Origin: Trueperaceae bacterium
GTDB lineage: Bacteria; Deinococcota; Deinococci; Deinococcales; Trueperaceae
NCBI GenBank assembly: GCA_036381595.1
Contig: DASVCN010000012.1
Span: 49,936 to 113,935 of the forward strand
Reading direction: 5' to 3'
DNA length: 64,000 nt
How positions within the stretch are numbered: position 1 is the first letter of the stretch; the number at the start of each line of letters is the position of its first letter. Below, piece after piece: positions 1 through 7,994 of the stretch. A program made the position numbers and the translations under genes. The notes beneath the pieces are model-generated. The model was given only the letters and a program-made list of their open reading frames with translations, ran no database searches and was not told the DNA's origin.

Positions 1-833
1 GGGTCGGCTGCGGCGATCCGTTGGGTCACCCCGCGCGAGCGCTGGAAGACGATGTCGCCCTGGGACAGGAACTCGTCGGCGACGAGGATCCCCTGGTTGA
101 GGAAACCGCCCCCGTTGTCGCGCAGGTCGAGGATCAGCGAGGTAACCCCCTCCTCCTTCAGCTCCGCGATCGCATCCACCAGCTGATCGTGCAACTGCTG
201 ATTGGCGAACGTCGTCAGGTGGATGTAACCGACGTCGTTAGGCAGTACCGCCGACTCCACCGAGACGATGCTGATGGTCCCGCGGGTGATGTCGAACTCG
301 ACAGGTTCCTCGGCGCCGGGCCGGCGCATCTCCAGGTGCACCACCGTGCCCTTGGGGCCACGCACCAGATCGGCGACCTCGGTGGGCGTCATCTCCTGCA
401 CGTCCACTCCGTCGACACTCAGGAAGATATCTCCCCGCTCCAGGCCGGCTTCGAAGGCGGGTCCGCCGCGGTACACGGTGAGCACCTCTACTCCGGTACC
501 GGCCTGGCGATTGAACGTCGTCAGTACAGCGCCGATGCCCTCGAACGAGCCGGACTGATCCTGCATGTCACGCGCCGCGGCTTCCGGCGTCTTGTAGTAG
601 GAGTAAGGGTCCTCGAGCGACTCGAGCATGCCGTTGATGGCACCTTGGATCATCTCGGTCTCGTCCACGTCCTCGAGGTAGTTCGACTTGAGCGTGCCGT
701 AGGTCTGTATGAGGGCCCGGCCGGCCGCGGACTCCACGAATTCTGTCGAGTAGTCCCGCGAGAACTGGGCGTCGACCACCATGAACGACGTACCCAAGGC
801 CACCAGGACCAGCATTAACCATCTACGTTTCAT
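1..833 (-). CDS. S41 family C-terminal processing protease, 3' end cut by window edge
   Basis: This is the N-terminal 277 residues of a carboxy-terminal processing peptidase (Prc/CtpA family), a periplasmic serine protease that trims or degrades envelope proteins. The protein starts MKRRWLMLVLVALG, a signal peptide or membrane anchor. A PDZ domain follows at about residues 90-170 (GIGAVLTT, GPAFEAGLERGDIFLSVDG). The S41 core begins after it, with GYIHLTTF and the hallmark LILDLRDNGGGFL near residue 240. The catalytic Ser and Lys lie beyond the window edge and cannot be checked. The ATG at 833 has a GGGAGGT Shine-Dalgarno sequence 3 nt upstream. It is divergent from glgA. Family assignment is firm; the substrate is unknown. 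Confidence 0.9.
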   Translation of the reverse strand, partial: MKRRWLMLVLVALGTSFMVVDAQFSRDYSTEFVESAAGRALIQTYGTLKSNYLEDVDETEMIQGAINGMLESLEDPYSYYKTPEAAARDMQDQSGSFEGIGAVLTTFNRQAGTGVEVLTVYRGGPAFEAGLERGDIFLSVDGVDVQEMTPTEVADLVRGPKGTVVHLEMRRPGAEEPVEFDITRGTISIVSVESAVLPNDVGYIHLTTFANQQLHDQLVDAIAELKEEGVTSLILDLRDNGGGFLNQGILVADEFLSQGDIVFQRSRGVTQRIAAAD

Positions 834-864
834 CGAACCTCCCGGGGGAAAAGTCCCGGAACCA

Positions 865-870
865 AGTATA
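865..870 (-). promoter_or_regulatory. -10 box for the S41 protease gene
   Basis: TATACT on the minus strand lies about 31 nt upstream of the ATG at 833, leaving room for a short leader with the GGGAGGT ribosome binding site. No clear -35 hexamer is seen. Confidence 0.45.
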
Positions 871-936
871 GGGTCGACCGGGTGACGGCGCAGTAAGTCG
901 CGGAACCAGCCGCCGGGCAAACCGCGGCAGCCTCCT

Positions 937-942
937 TATACT
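937..942 (+). promoter_or_regulatory. -10 box giving a leaderless glgA transcript
   Basis: TATACT ends 6 nt before the GTG at 949, where GlgA homology begins, and there is no Shine-Dalgarno sequence. The spacing puts transcription start on or next to the start codon. Confidence 0.5.
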
Positions 943-948
943 GTGGCC

Positions 949-2334
949 GTGCGCGTGCTCTTCGTATCCAGCGAGGTCTTTCCGTACAGCAAGACCGGCG
1001 GTCTGGGAGACGTAGTGGGTTCCCTCCCGGGCGCCCTTGCCCGCCTCGGCCATGAACTTCTGGTCATCTCCCCCTGGTACGCGACCCTCGTTGGCGAACC
1101 CGTCTGGGCCGGCGACGCCGAGTTCCCTGGCGGGGAGGAGGAACGCGCCGGGGTAGGCATCCTCGAGGCGGGCGGCGTGCGGCAGGCGTTCGTGGGCTTG
1201 GACGACTTCCGCCGTGAGTCGATCTACGGCTACGCGGACGACGTGCGGCGCTTCTGCCGCTTCTGCCGGGCTGTGCCGCAGGTGGCCCAGCTGCTCGGTT
1301 TCCGCCCCGACATCGTCCACGTTCACGACTGGCACAGCGCCTACCTACCCGCACTGCTCCGCTTCGGGGACGGTTCGCCCGAGGGGTTCCGTGCTACGCC
1401 CACGGTGCTGACTATCCACAACGCTCAGTACCAGGGGGTTTCGCAACCGGCCGAGGCCCTCTCCTGGCTCGGCCTCCCAGCCGAGGTCGCGAGCGACCAC
1501 ATCCTCCTGAACGGGGACGCGAACGCACTGCGGGCCGGTATCGGGCTGGCCACGAAGATAACCACCGTGAGCCCGACTTACGCGCGGGAGATCCTGACGC
1601 CCGAGTACGGGTACGGTCTGGAGGCCGTGCTGCAGGAGCGAAAGGATGACCTGAGGGGCATCCTCAACGGCATCGACACGGCCACCTGGGATCCGGCCGT
1701 GGATCCCCATCTGCCCCAGCCCTACTCGCTGGCTGACGCTAGCGGCAAGCGGCAGGCGAAAGTGGCCCTGTGCGAGCGCGCAGGCCTGGACCCGGCGCGG
1801 CCGCTCATCGGCGTGGTATCGCGGTTGGCCGAGCAGAAGGGGATCGATCTCCTGCTCCAGGCAGCCGAGAGCCTGAAGGCACAGGGCTGGTCGATATTCG
1901 TGCTGGGCACCGGTGATCCGCAGCTGGAGCAGCGAACCCGCGAACTGCGCTCTCAGGGCGTCCTCGCGGCAGAGCTGGCGTTCGACGAGGGACTCGCCCA
2001 CCTCGTCTACGCCGCGGCCGACGTGCTCGCCATACCGAGCCGCTTCGAACCGTGCGGCCTCAGCCAGATGGTGGCGATGCGGTACGGCACCCTGCCCCTG
2101 GCTCGCGCGACCGGAGGACTTCGTGACACGATCGTGCACGGCCGAACCGGGTTCCTCTTCGAAGAACCGGACCCCGCGGAACTGGTGGAGGCAGCTGCCG
2201 AGGCGATGCGTTGCCACGGCAGCAGCGATTGGGCGAGGATGATGCTCGAAGCTATGGCTCAGGATTTCTCCTGGGACCGCTCGGCGGAGAGCTACGTCGA
2301 TCTCTACCGCCGGATCGGGAGTGACGATGACTGA
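949..2334 (+). CDS. glgA: Glycogen synthase (ADP-glucose type)
   Basis: GT5-family glycogen synthase transfers glucose from ADP-glucose to the non-reducing end of an alpha-1,4-glucan in the cytoplasm. The N-terminal starch-synthase domain opens MRVLFVSSEVFPYSKTGGLGDV, whose KTGGL loop binds ADP-glucose. The C-terminal GT-B half shows VSRLAEQKGIDLL and IPSRFEPCGLSQMVAMRYG, which carries the catalytic-site Glu and the nucleotide-binding loop. At 461 aa it is close to the usual 470-480. The GTG at 949 is preferred over the in-frame GTG at 943 because family homology begins there and the -10 box spacing fits. The downstream TPR gene overlaps the stop codon, so the two are probably co-translated. 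Confidence 0.95.
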   Translation: MRVLFVSSEVFPYSKTGGLGDVVGSLPGALARLGHELLVISPWYATLVGEPVWAGDAEFPGGEEERAGVGILEAGGVRQAFVGLDDFRRESIYGYADDVRRFCRFCRAVPQVAQLLGFRPDIVHVHDWHSAYLPALLRFGDGSPEGFRATPTVLTIHNAQYQGVSQPAEALSWLGLPAEVASDHILLNGDANALRAGIGLATKITTVSPTYAREILTPEYGYGLEAVLQERKDDLRGILNGIDTATWDPAVDPHLPQPYSLADASGKRQAKVALCERAGLDPARPLIGVVSRLAEQKGIDLLLQAAESLKAQGWSIFVLGTGDPQLEQRTRELRSQGVLAAELAFDEGLAHLVYAAADVLAIPSRFEPCGLSQMVAMRYGTLPLARATGGLRDTIVHGRTGFLFEEPDPAELVEAAAEAMRCHGSSDWARMMLEAMAQDFSWDRSAESYVDLYRRIGSDDD

Positions 2335-3112
2335 CACGACTACCCTCCTCGGCTGGCGTGAGGCGCTGGATCGCGGGCGATTCGACGATGCCTACCGGAT
2401 CTACCTCGTCTCGGGCGCCGAAGAGAGCGATTCGGAGGCCCGCGAACGGCTGCAGGTCCTCTCGGTGCTCGCCGACGTCCAGCGGTTCGTCCGCGAGCGT
2501 TCCTGGGAGCGGGCCAGGCGCCAGCTTCAGCGCCTCGATGAGCCGCTCCCGGTGGTCGACTGGGCGGCACTGGGCGAGGAGCTGGAGCGTCTTCAGCGCA
2601 GCTCCGAATCGCTCGAGCAGCGCGAGGCCGAGGAGGCGCTCGGGCTGCTGGGGGAGCGAGGTCTTCGCTGGTTCGAAGCCGAAGCCTGCAACCAGCGCGG
2701 GACCGCTCGGGTCTACCTGGGCGATGTCGAAGGGGCGGAACGGGAGTTCGAGCGGGCGGTGGAACTGGACCCCCGACACTTCAGGGCGCTTACCAACCTC
2801 GGCAACGCCCGCCTCGAGTCGGGCCTGGTCGCCGAGGCGATCGGCTGCTATGAGCGCGCTCTGCAGGTCAACGACGAGTTCGCCAACGCCCACCACAACC
2901 TGGGCGTGGCCTACCGGAAGCAGGGCAAGATCGGTCTGAGCGTGAAGCATCTGCGGCGCGCTCAGCGGGTGCAACAGAGGGTCGAACGTGAGCGGGCCCG
3001 CGAACGCATAGGAGCGTCGGGTGACGCGGGACTCAAAGCGCTCCGCTGGAGCCTGATCGGCCTCGCAGCGCTGGCGCTGTTCGTGATCCTGCAACGCCAG
3101 GGCCTGATCTAG
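2327..3112 (+). CDS. TPR-repeat protein with a C-terminal membrane anchor
   Basis: A 261-aa protein with at least two clear tetratricopeptide repeats (about residues 120-205; motifs ERAVELDPRHFRALTNLGNA and YERALQVNDEFANAHHNLG) and a single hydrophobic segment at the very C-terminus (WSLIGLAALALFVILQ), as in a tail-anchored protein. The rest is Arg/Glu-rich and probably helical. The ATG at 2327 has GGAG 5 nt upstream and overlaps the glgA stop; an in-frame GTG at 2321 is less well spaced. TPRs mediate protein-protein contacts. Coupling to glgA suggests, but does not show, a scaffold role in glycogen metabolism at the membrane. Confidence 0.75.
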   Translation: MTDTTTLLGWREALDRGRFDDAYRIYLVSGAEESDSEARERLQVLSVLADVQRFVRERSWERARRQLQRLDEPLPVVDWAALGEELERLQRSSESLEQREAEEALGLLGERGLRWFEAEACNQRGTARVYLGDVEGAEREFERAVELDPRHFRALTNLGNARLESGLVAEAIGCYERALQVNDEFANAHHNLGVAYRKQGKIGLSVKHLRRAQRVQQRVERERARERIGASGDAGLKALRWSLIGLAALALFVILQRQGLI

Positions 3113-3119
3113 CGGTTCG

Positions 3120-4202
3120 TCATCCGCGCAGCAACACCTCGGGCCGCTCCACTCCCTCTACTTCGACCTTCGGCCAGAGGGGATCGTAGGTCAGCAACTC
3201 GAGCCGCTGGTGGGTGAGCAGCACCGTGTCCTCCACCTTGATGCCGGGCAACGAGGGGTTCCAGGCGTAGGCGGCTCCGTCGACGACCACACGCTGCTCC
3301 ACGCCCGTAGCGAGGAAGTCGCGGGTGAAGTAGCCGGTGGGACCGCCCTGGTGGTGGTGTTTCCAGGCGAGCGGGTGGTGGTGTTCGGCATAGGCGTTCT
3401 GCAGGGCGAGCAGCACATCGCGCATGAACCGGCCGTGGCGGGTGGCCTGCAAGGCGGCAGCTTCGATCTCGAGGAGGGACGCGTAGCGCCTCGCCTCCTG
3501 CGGTCCCAGTGGGGTGAAAGCCGCGATCCGGCTCAGGTTGGCGTAGAGGCCGTGGCGCCGTGCGCATACAACGACCATCACCCGCTCGTGGACGGCTTCA
3601 CCCGACGGGATCGGGTGACGGTAACGTTTCAGCCGCGCGTCCGCGCCGACGAGCAGCAGCGCCGGCTGGATGCCGCGCGACCGCAACGCGACGGCGACCC
3701 TGCCGGCGATCTCGTGTTCGCTGGGCCCGGGCTCGAGCTCTCGCATCACGTCCCCAACCGCCTGCGCGGCGTCCGCTCCTAGGCTCCGGTAGCGGTCGAG
3801 CTCCTCGGGCAAAAGCGGCACCCGCAGCTGCCAGAAGTCGTGTAGTCGGGTTCCCGGGGCGCACTGATCGGTGAGGGTACGAGCAGGATCGGCCAGCGCC
3901 TCTCTCGCCTCGTTCAGGGCGTTGGGCTCTTCCCATGGGAGGTAGGCGCAGGTGAGGCCCGCCGGCATCTCCTCGTTCTCGAGCCGGTCACGTTCGAACT
4001 CGGGCATGAACAGTCGTTCCTGATCGCGGGTCACCAGGATGCTCGCGACGGGCGGATCCGTGAGCGAGACGAGGGGATCGCCTCCGCAAAGGAGCCAGGA
4101 GACGTTACCGCTCGTGGTGAAGAAGGCGGCGTCGGCGTCCCGTTGGTGCAGGAGCCTGCGTACCCGCTCGAGCTTCACTTCAAGTTCGCCGGCCACGCTC
4201 AA
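3120..4202 (-). CDS. M24 (pita-bread fold) peptidase-like protein lacking canonical metal ligands
   Basis: A 360-aa protein with the two-domain layout of Xaa-Pro peptidases: a creatinase-like N-domain (about 1-125) and an M24-fold C-domain (about 130-360). In active M24 enzymes two Asp residues of a D-x-G...SD-x-TR stretch bind the dinuclear metal. Here the matching region reads VVVCARRHGLYANLSRIAAF, so both Asp are gone. The later HHQGGPTGY and KVEDTVLLT segments keep His and Glu. It may be a pseudoenzyme or an M24 relative with different chemistry. It converges with the TPR gene, with only 7 nt between the stop codons. Calling it an aminopeptidase would overstate the evidence. Confidence 0.75.
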   Translation of the reverse strand: MSVAGELEVKLERVRRLLHQRDADAAFFTTSGNVSWLLCGGDPLVSLTDPPVASILVTRDQERLFMPEFERDRLENEEMPAGLTCAYLPWEEPNALNEAREALADPARTLTDQCAPGTRLHDFWQLRVPLLPEELDRYRSLGADAAQAVGDVMRELEPGPSEHEIAGRVAVALRSRGIQPALLLVGADARLKRYRHPIPSGEAVHERVMVVVCARRHGLYANLSRIAAFTPLGPQEARRYASLLEIEAAALQATRHGRFMRDVLLALQNAYAEHHHPLAWKHHHQGGPTGYFTRDFLATGVEQRVVVDGAAYAWNPSLPGIKVEDTVLLTHQRLELLTYDPLWPKVEVEGVERPEVLLRG

Positions 4203-4224
4203 GGATACAGGGTCGAAGTAGCAC

Positions 4225-4257
4225 GTCCCGGCCGCGCCAGGAACGCGCGGCCGGGAC
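4225..4257. terminator. Strong inverted repeat between two minus-strand genes
   Basis: Two perfect 12-bp arms (4225-4236 GTCCCGGCCGCG and 4246-4257) flank a 9-nt loop. It lies just after the small membrane protein gene. No T-run follows on either strand, so it may act as a Rho-independent-like stem or as an mRNA 3'-end stabiliser. Confidence 0.5.
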
Positions 4258-4281
4258 GGCTGTCGGGGCGGTCGAAAAGGG

Positions 4282-4527
4282 TCAGGCCCTTCGAGCCGCC
4301 TTCACTATCCAGAGCAGAACGATCGCCCCCAGGATCGCCACCAGCAGGCTGTAGATGTTGAAGCCGGTAACTCCGGCGGCACCGAATGCCCGGAAGATGA
4401 AACCGCCGATGACGGCGCCTATGATCCCGACGATGATGTCGAGGAGCAGACCCTGGTCCGTTCTCACGATCATGCTGGCGATCCAGCCAGCCAAGGCCCC
4501 GAAGATTATCCACAACAGAATTCCCAT
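4282..4527 (-). CDS. GlsB/YeaQ/YmgE family stress-associated membrane protein
   Basis: An 81-aa, almost entirely hydrophobic protein with three predicted membrane helices (about 2-20, 27-48 and 54-76) and the Gly-rich pattern of the transglycosylase-associated/GlsB family: GALAGWIASMIV, DIIVGIIGAVIGGFIF, and a C-terminal LLWIVKAARRA tail. Family members are small inner-membrane proteins induced by envelope or general stress; their biochemical role is not established. The ATG has GGGGAGGA upstream and a TATAAT box further out, so the gene is probably transcribed on its own, ending at the 12-bp stem downstream. Confidence 0.88.
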   Translation of the reverse strand: MGILLWIIFGALAGWIASMIVRTDQGLLLDIIVGIIGAVIGGFIFRAFGAAGVTGFNIYSLLVAILGAIVLLWIVKAARRA

Positions 4528-4548
4528 CGTGTCCTCCCCTCGCGGCCG

Positions 4549-4554
4549 ATTATA
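4549..4554 (-). promoter_or_regulatory. -10 box of the GlsB-like gene
   Basis: Consensus TATAAT on the minus strand lies 21 nt upstream of the ATG at 4527, before the GGGGAGGA ribosome binding site. No good -35 match is visible. Confidence 0.5.
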
Positions 4555-4595
4555 GGGACGGGTGCGACCATCACACCCGCCTGCGACACGATTAG

Positions 4596-5684
4596 TCAGT
4601 CGTGACCGATAGGGAGTTCACGCCCCTCCACCGCCGAGCGGTAGCAGGCGTCGATGATCTTCACCCGCCTCAGGCCCGCCAGTGCGGGAGCATGATCGAC
4701 CTTCTCGGCCTGGGCGGCGGCGACGAAGTTCCGGACGACGGCCCGGTGGCCCTCACCCTTGCGGACTTCCGGGCTCAGCACCGCCGGCACCCCAGCGGCG
4801 TCGGTGTAGATGCGCAGGGTGTCCTGCCAGTTGTAGTTGCGAACGCGAATTTCGGCCCCGCCCTGGGTACCGAACAGCGTCACGCCGAAGTCGTCGTTGG
4901 AGCCACCGTATACGGCCCAGCTGGCCTCCAGGTTGACGGTGCCGCCGTCGCCGAGTCGCAGGAACGCCGTAGCCAGGTCCTCCACCTCGTACGCCGAGCC
5001 GACCGTCATCTTCTTGGTCCCCGAGAAGCCGCGGCCGCGCGGCCCGAGCTCGGCATAGGTAGCGGCGCTCACCGTCCTCACCTCCGGCTCGTCGAGCAGG
5101 AAGAGGGCGAGGTCCAGAACGTGTACGCCCAGGTCTATGAGGGGACCGCCGCCGGCCATCTCGCGTGAGGTGAACCAGGAACCGAGTCCGGGGATGCCAC
5201 TCCTGCGCATCCAGGTGGCCTTCACGTGATAGATGCGTCCCAGCTGCTCCTGGTCGAGGAAGCGCCTGAGCAGCTGGACGTCGCCGCGCTGCCGGTGGTT
5301 GAAAGCAACGTGCAGAACCTTGTCGGCCTCCACCGCGGCGCGCACCATCGCTTCCGCCTCGCCGGCATCACGCGCCAGCGGCTTCTCGCAGAGTACGTGC
5401 TTGCCGTTCTCCAGCGCTGCGATCGTGATGGGCGCGTGCAGGTGGTTGGGGGTGCAGACGCTCACCGCGTCCAGTTCGTCGAGCGCCACGAGGTCTCGGT
5501 AGTCGCTGAAACGGTGAGCGATCCCGTACTCGTCGGCCAACTCCTGAAGGCGGTCCTCCTCGAGACCGGCGAGGCCTTTGATCTCGACCTGCGGCAGCTG
5601 CCGGTAACCGTCGAGGTGCTGCTCACCTGCCCAGCCCAGGCCCACGACTCCGACTCGCAGCTTCCGTTCGTGTGAATCACCCAT
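4596..5684 (-). CDS. Gfo/Idh/MocA family NAD(P)-dependent oxidoreductase
   Basis: A 362-aa sugar or polyol dehydrogenase-like protein. The N-terminal Rossmann domain (about 1-125) shows RVGVVGLGWAGEQHLDGY and the family signature VCTPNHLHAPITIAALENGKHVLCEKPLA, in which EKP carries the catalytic/NAD-binding Lys. The C-terminal alpha/beta domain contains GGGPLIDLGVHVLDLALFLL, with the D...H pair typical of Idh-like active sites. The start is ATG 5684 because GGAGG lies 4 nt upstream; a GTG at 5687 would leave no spacing. The substrate (inositol, glucose, N-acetylsugar or other) cannot be read from sequence. It lies downstream of glmS on the same strand with a 105-nt gap. Confidence 0.9.
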   Translation of the reverse strand: MGDSHERKLRVGVVGLGWAGEQHLDGYRQLPQVEIKGLAGLEEDRLQELADEYGIAHRFSDYRDLVALDELDAVSVCTPNHLHAPITIAALENGKHVLCEKPLARDAGEAEAMVRAAVEADKVLHVAFNHRQRGDVQLLRRFLDQEQLGRIYHVKATWMRRSGIPGLGSWFTSREMAGGGPLIDLGVHVLDLALFLLDEPEVRTVSAATYAELGPRGRGFSGTKKMTVGSAYEVEDLATAFLRLGDGGTVNLEASWAVYGGSNDDFGVTLFGTQGGAEIRVRNYNWQDTLRIYTDAAGVPAVLSPEVRKGEGHRAVVRNFVAAAQAEKVDHAPALAGLRRVKIIDACYRSAVEGRELPIGHD

Positions 5685-5789
5685 CACGCCTCCAGGTCGA
5701 GCGGCTCTTCTGCGCCCCAGCCGCCGACGGTATCACAGCCGAGGCGCCGGACCGCCACCTGCACGGGAGGCCCGTCGCCTCTTCGCCGG

Positions 5790-7613
5790 CTACTCCACCG
5801 TCACGCTCTTGGCCAGGTTCCTGGGCTGATCCACGTCACGGCCAAGCCGGCAAGCGGTCTCGTACGCCAGGAGTTGCAGCGCCACGACGTTGACGATCGG
5901 CGACAGCAGTTCGTGCGTCTCGGGCACCGTTATCAGATGGTCGGCATGGGCTCCGATATACCGGTCGTTCGGGTTGGCCAGCGCTATGACGATTCCGTCG
6001 CGCGCCCGGACCTCCTGCAGGTTCGAGACCGTCTTCTCGTAGAGGGTCGACTTCGTCGCTACTGCCACCACGGGGATGGAGGCGTCTATCAGCGCGATCG
6101 GCCCGTGCTTCATCTCGCCGGTGGCGTACGCCTCCGCATGGATGTAGGAGATCTCCTTCAGCTTGAGCGCTCCTTCGAGTGCTGTCGGGAAGTTGATCCC
6201 CCTCCCCAGGAAGAGGTAGTCGCGCCTGTCCTTGAACGCCTCGGCGATCGCTGCGATCTGCTCTCGAGCCGTGATGGCCTCCTCGACGAGCGCCGGCAGC
6301 CGCCTCAGCTCGGTGATGATCTCGGCCGCGCCCGGCCCGCTCAGCGTGCCTCTTCGCCTGGCCAGCCAGAGCGCCAGCAGCTCGAAGGCCGCGAGCATCG
6401 CCGTGTACGCCTTCGTGCTGGCGACCCCGATCTCGGGCCCGGCATGGATGTAGAGGATGTCGTCCACCTCGCGGCTCATGGAGGAGCCTTTGGCGTTGAG
6501 GATCGCCAGGGTCCTCGTCCCGCGCCGCTTCGCTTCGCGGAGCGCCTCGAGAGTGTCGATCGTCTCTCCCGACTGCGACACGGCTATGCAGAGTGTCCGC
6601 TCGTCCACCACCGGTTCCCGGTAGCGGAACTCGGAGGCGAGCTCCACTTCTACCGGGAGGCGGGCAAGCCGCTCGATCAGGTACTCGCCCACCAGACCGG
6701 AGTAGTATGCGGTACCGGCAGCCGTGATGACGATCCTGTCGATGCCTATCGGGTCGAGGCCCAGGCCCAGGTCGACGTCGCTGTCTCCCGCTACGATGCG
6801 CCCGCCGATCGTGTCCTGCAGGACCCTCGGCTGCTCGTAGATCTCCTTGAGCATGTAGTGCTCGAAGCCCCCCTTCTCGGCAGCCTCGGCATCCCAGTCG
6901 ACTCGCGCTACCTCCCGCTCCTGCGGTTCCCCGTCGAGGTCGGTGATGGTCACGCCCTCGGGCGTTGCCAGCGCCATGTCGCCGTCGTGGAGGAAGATCA
7001 TGTCGCGCGTGTAGGGGAGCAGCGCGGGCACGTCGGAGGCGAGGAACGTCTCCCCCTCCCCGAGGCCCACCACCATCGGACTCGTCGACCTCGCCGCCAC
7101 GATCACCCGGTGATCGGCGTGCGACACGACCACTGCGAAGGCGCCGGAGACTTCGCCGAGCGCCGCCCGCACCGCGGCTACCAGATCGCCCTCGTAGTGC
7201 TCCTCGATCAGGTGGACCAGCACCTCGCTGTCGGTTTCCGAGCTGAAGCTGTGCCCGGCGGCCTGCAACCGCTCTCGGAGGTCCAGGTAGTTCTCGATGA
7301 TCCCGTTGTGGATGAGCGCGAGCTTGCCGTCCTCCGAGAGGTGGGGGTGGGCATTGCCGTCGCTGGGTCGTCCGTGAGTGGCCCAGCGAGTGTGGCCGAG
7401 GCCCAGCGTCCCGGCCGGTGTCCTCTCGCCGAGCGCTTCGCGTAAGGCGCCCAACTTCCCTGCGCGCTTGACGACATCGAGTCTCGCCGACCCGTTGCCG
7501 CCCGCGACGACCACGCCTGCCGAGTCGTAACCCCGGTATTCGAGCCGTTGCAGACCGTCCATGATCACTTCAGCCGCCTGCCGGTGACCTACGTATCCAA
7601 CTATTCCGCACAT
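5790..7613 (-). CDS. glmS: Glutamine--fructose-6-phosphate aminotransferase (isomerizing)
   Basis: GlmS makes glucosamine-6-phosphate from fructose-6-phosphate and glutamine, the entry step to UDP-GlcNAc for peptidoglycan. The 607-aa protein has the N-terminal class II glutamine amidotransferase domain, with nucleophile Cys2 (MCGIVGYVGH) and the LGHTRWATHG motif. Two SIS isomerase domains follow (about 285-430 and 455-600), with SQSGETIDTLEALREA and the typical C-terminus PRNLAKSVTVE. Its length matches the family. The 380-nt region upstream is predicted to be heavily structured and may carry regulation. The ribosome binding site is weak (AGGA). Confidence 0.97.
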   Translation of the reverse strand: MCGIVGYVGHRQAAEVIMDGLQRLEYRGYDSAGVVVAGGNGSARLDVVKRAGKLGALREALGERTPAGTLGLGHTRWATHGRPSDGNAHPHLSEDGKLALIHNGIIENYLDLRERLQAAGHSFSSETDSEVLVHLIEEHYEGDLVAAVRAALGEVSGAFAVVVSHADHRVIVAARSTSPMVVGLGEGETFLASDVPALLPYTRDMIFLHDGDMALATPEGVTITDLDGEPQEREVARVDWDAEAAEKGGFEHYMLKEIYEQPRVLQDTIGGRIVAGDSDVDLGLGLDPIGIDRIVITAAGTAYYSGLVGEYLIERLARLPVEVELASEFRYREPVVDERTLCIAVSQSGETIDTLEALREAKRRGTRTLAILNAKGSSMSREVDDILYIHAGPEIGVASTKAYTAMLAAFELLALWLARRRGTLSGPGAAEIITELRRLPALVEEAITAREQIAAIAEAFKDRRDYLFLGRGINFPTALEGALKLKEISYIHAEAYATGEMKHGPIALIDASIPVVAVATKSTLYEKTVSNLQEVRARDGIVIALANPNDRYIGAHADHLITVPETHELLSPIVNVVALQLLAYETACRLGRDVDQPRNLAKSVTVE

Positions 7614-7994
7614 CGTCCTGGTGTCGCTCCAGTCGTTCCGTTCGTCCCGGAGCTACTGCCCGGGACGTCGTCGAGACGCCGCGCCGACGCGTACACGCCG
7701 GTGCGTCGCGTCGCCTCAGCCTCGGTCTCTGAGGACCGTCGATAGCCTGGTTCGGGTCGGGCAACCCGCGTTCGACCCATACGACTCGCGAGTGAGGGGT
7801 CGTCTCAGGAGGGGCCCGCAGACTTGTGCGCCCACTTCGGGCGCGCTCGCGTTTTGAGCGCCTTCAGGCGCCTATCCTCCGGCAGCAGCGGTAGTGTCGC
7901 CGCTCGCCCCGGAAGCCCTCCACCTCGTCACCTGACCGCTCGGAACATCCCGGCCAGGGCTTGCGCTACCTCGCGACAAACGAGTTCGCTCCCT
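7614..7994 (-). ncRNA. Long structured leader of glmS, class unknown
   Basis: A 381-nt gene-free stretch between the CvpA-like gene and glmS. Read on the minus strand it folds into many short perfect stems: AGCGG/CCGCT (about 7885-7902), GCGCC/GGCGC, CGCTC/GAGCG and GCGCCC/GGGCGC in a row (about 7830-7870), and GTCCCGG/CCGGGAC (about 7645-7667). Near its 5' end, AGCGCAAGC, a 7-bp stem CCTGGCC/GGTCAGG and TGACGAGG resemble the start of the glmS ribozyme core, but the expected downstream core strings are absent. No open frame with a ribosome binding site is seen. The extent and function are inferred. Confidence 0.35.

Noticed and set aside
5874..7445. Long open frame on the plus strand antisense to glmS
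   Set aside because: It is an artefact of the high G/C third-position bias of glmS: no ribosome binding site, composition dominated by Arg, Gly and Leu, and no recognisable domain.
7741..7800. tRNA-like T-arm (GCGTTCGACCC) in the glmS upstream region
   Set aside because: No matching acceptor, D or anticodon arms could be built around it on either strand.
7614..7994. RNase P RNA, tmRNA or SRP RNA in the structured glmS leader
   Set aside because: The near-universal strings (GAGGAAAGUCC of RNase P, the tmRNA ends, the SRP GGUCAGGUCCGGAAGG core) are absent.
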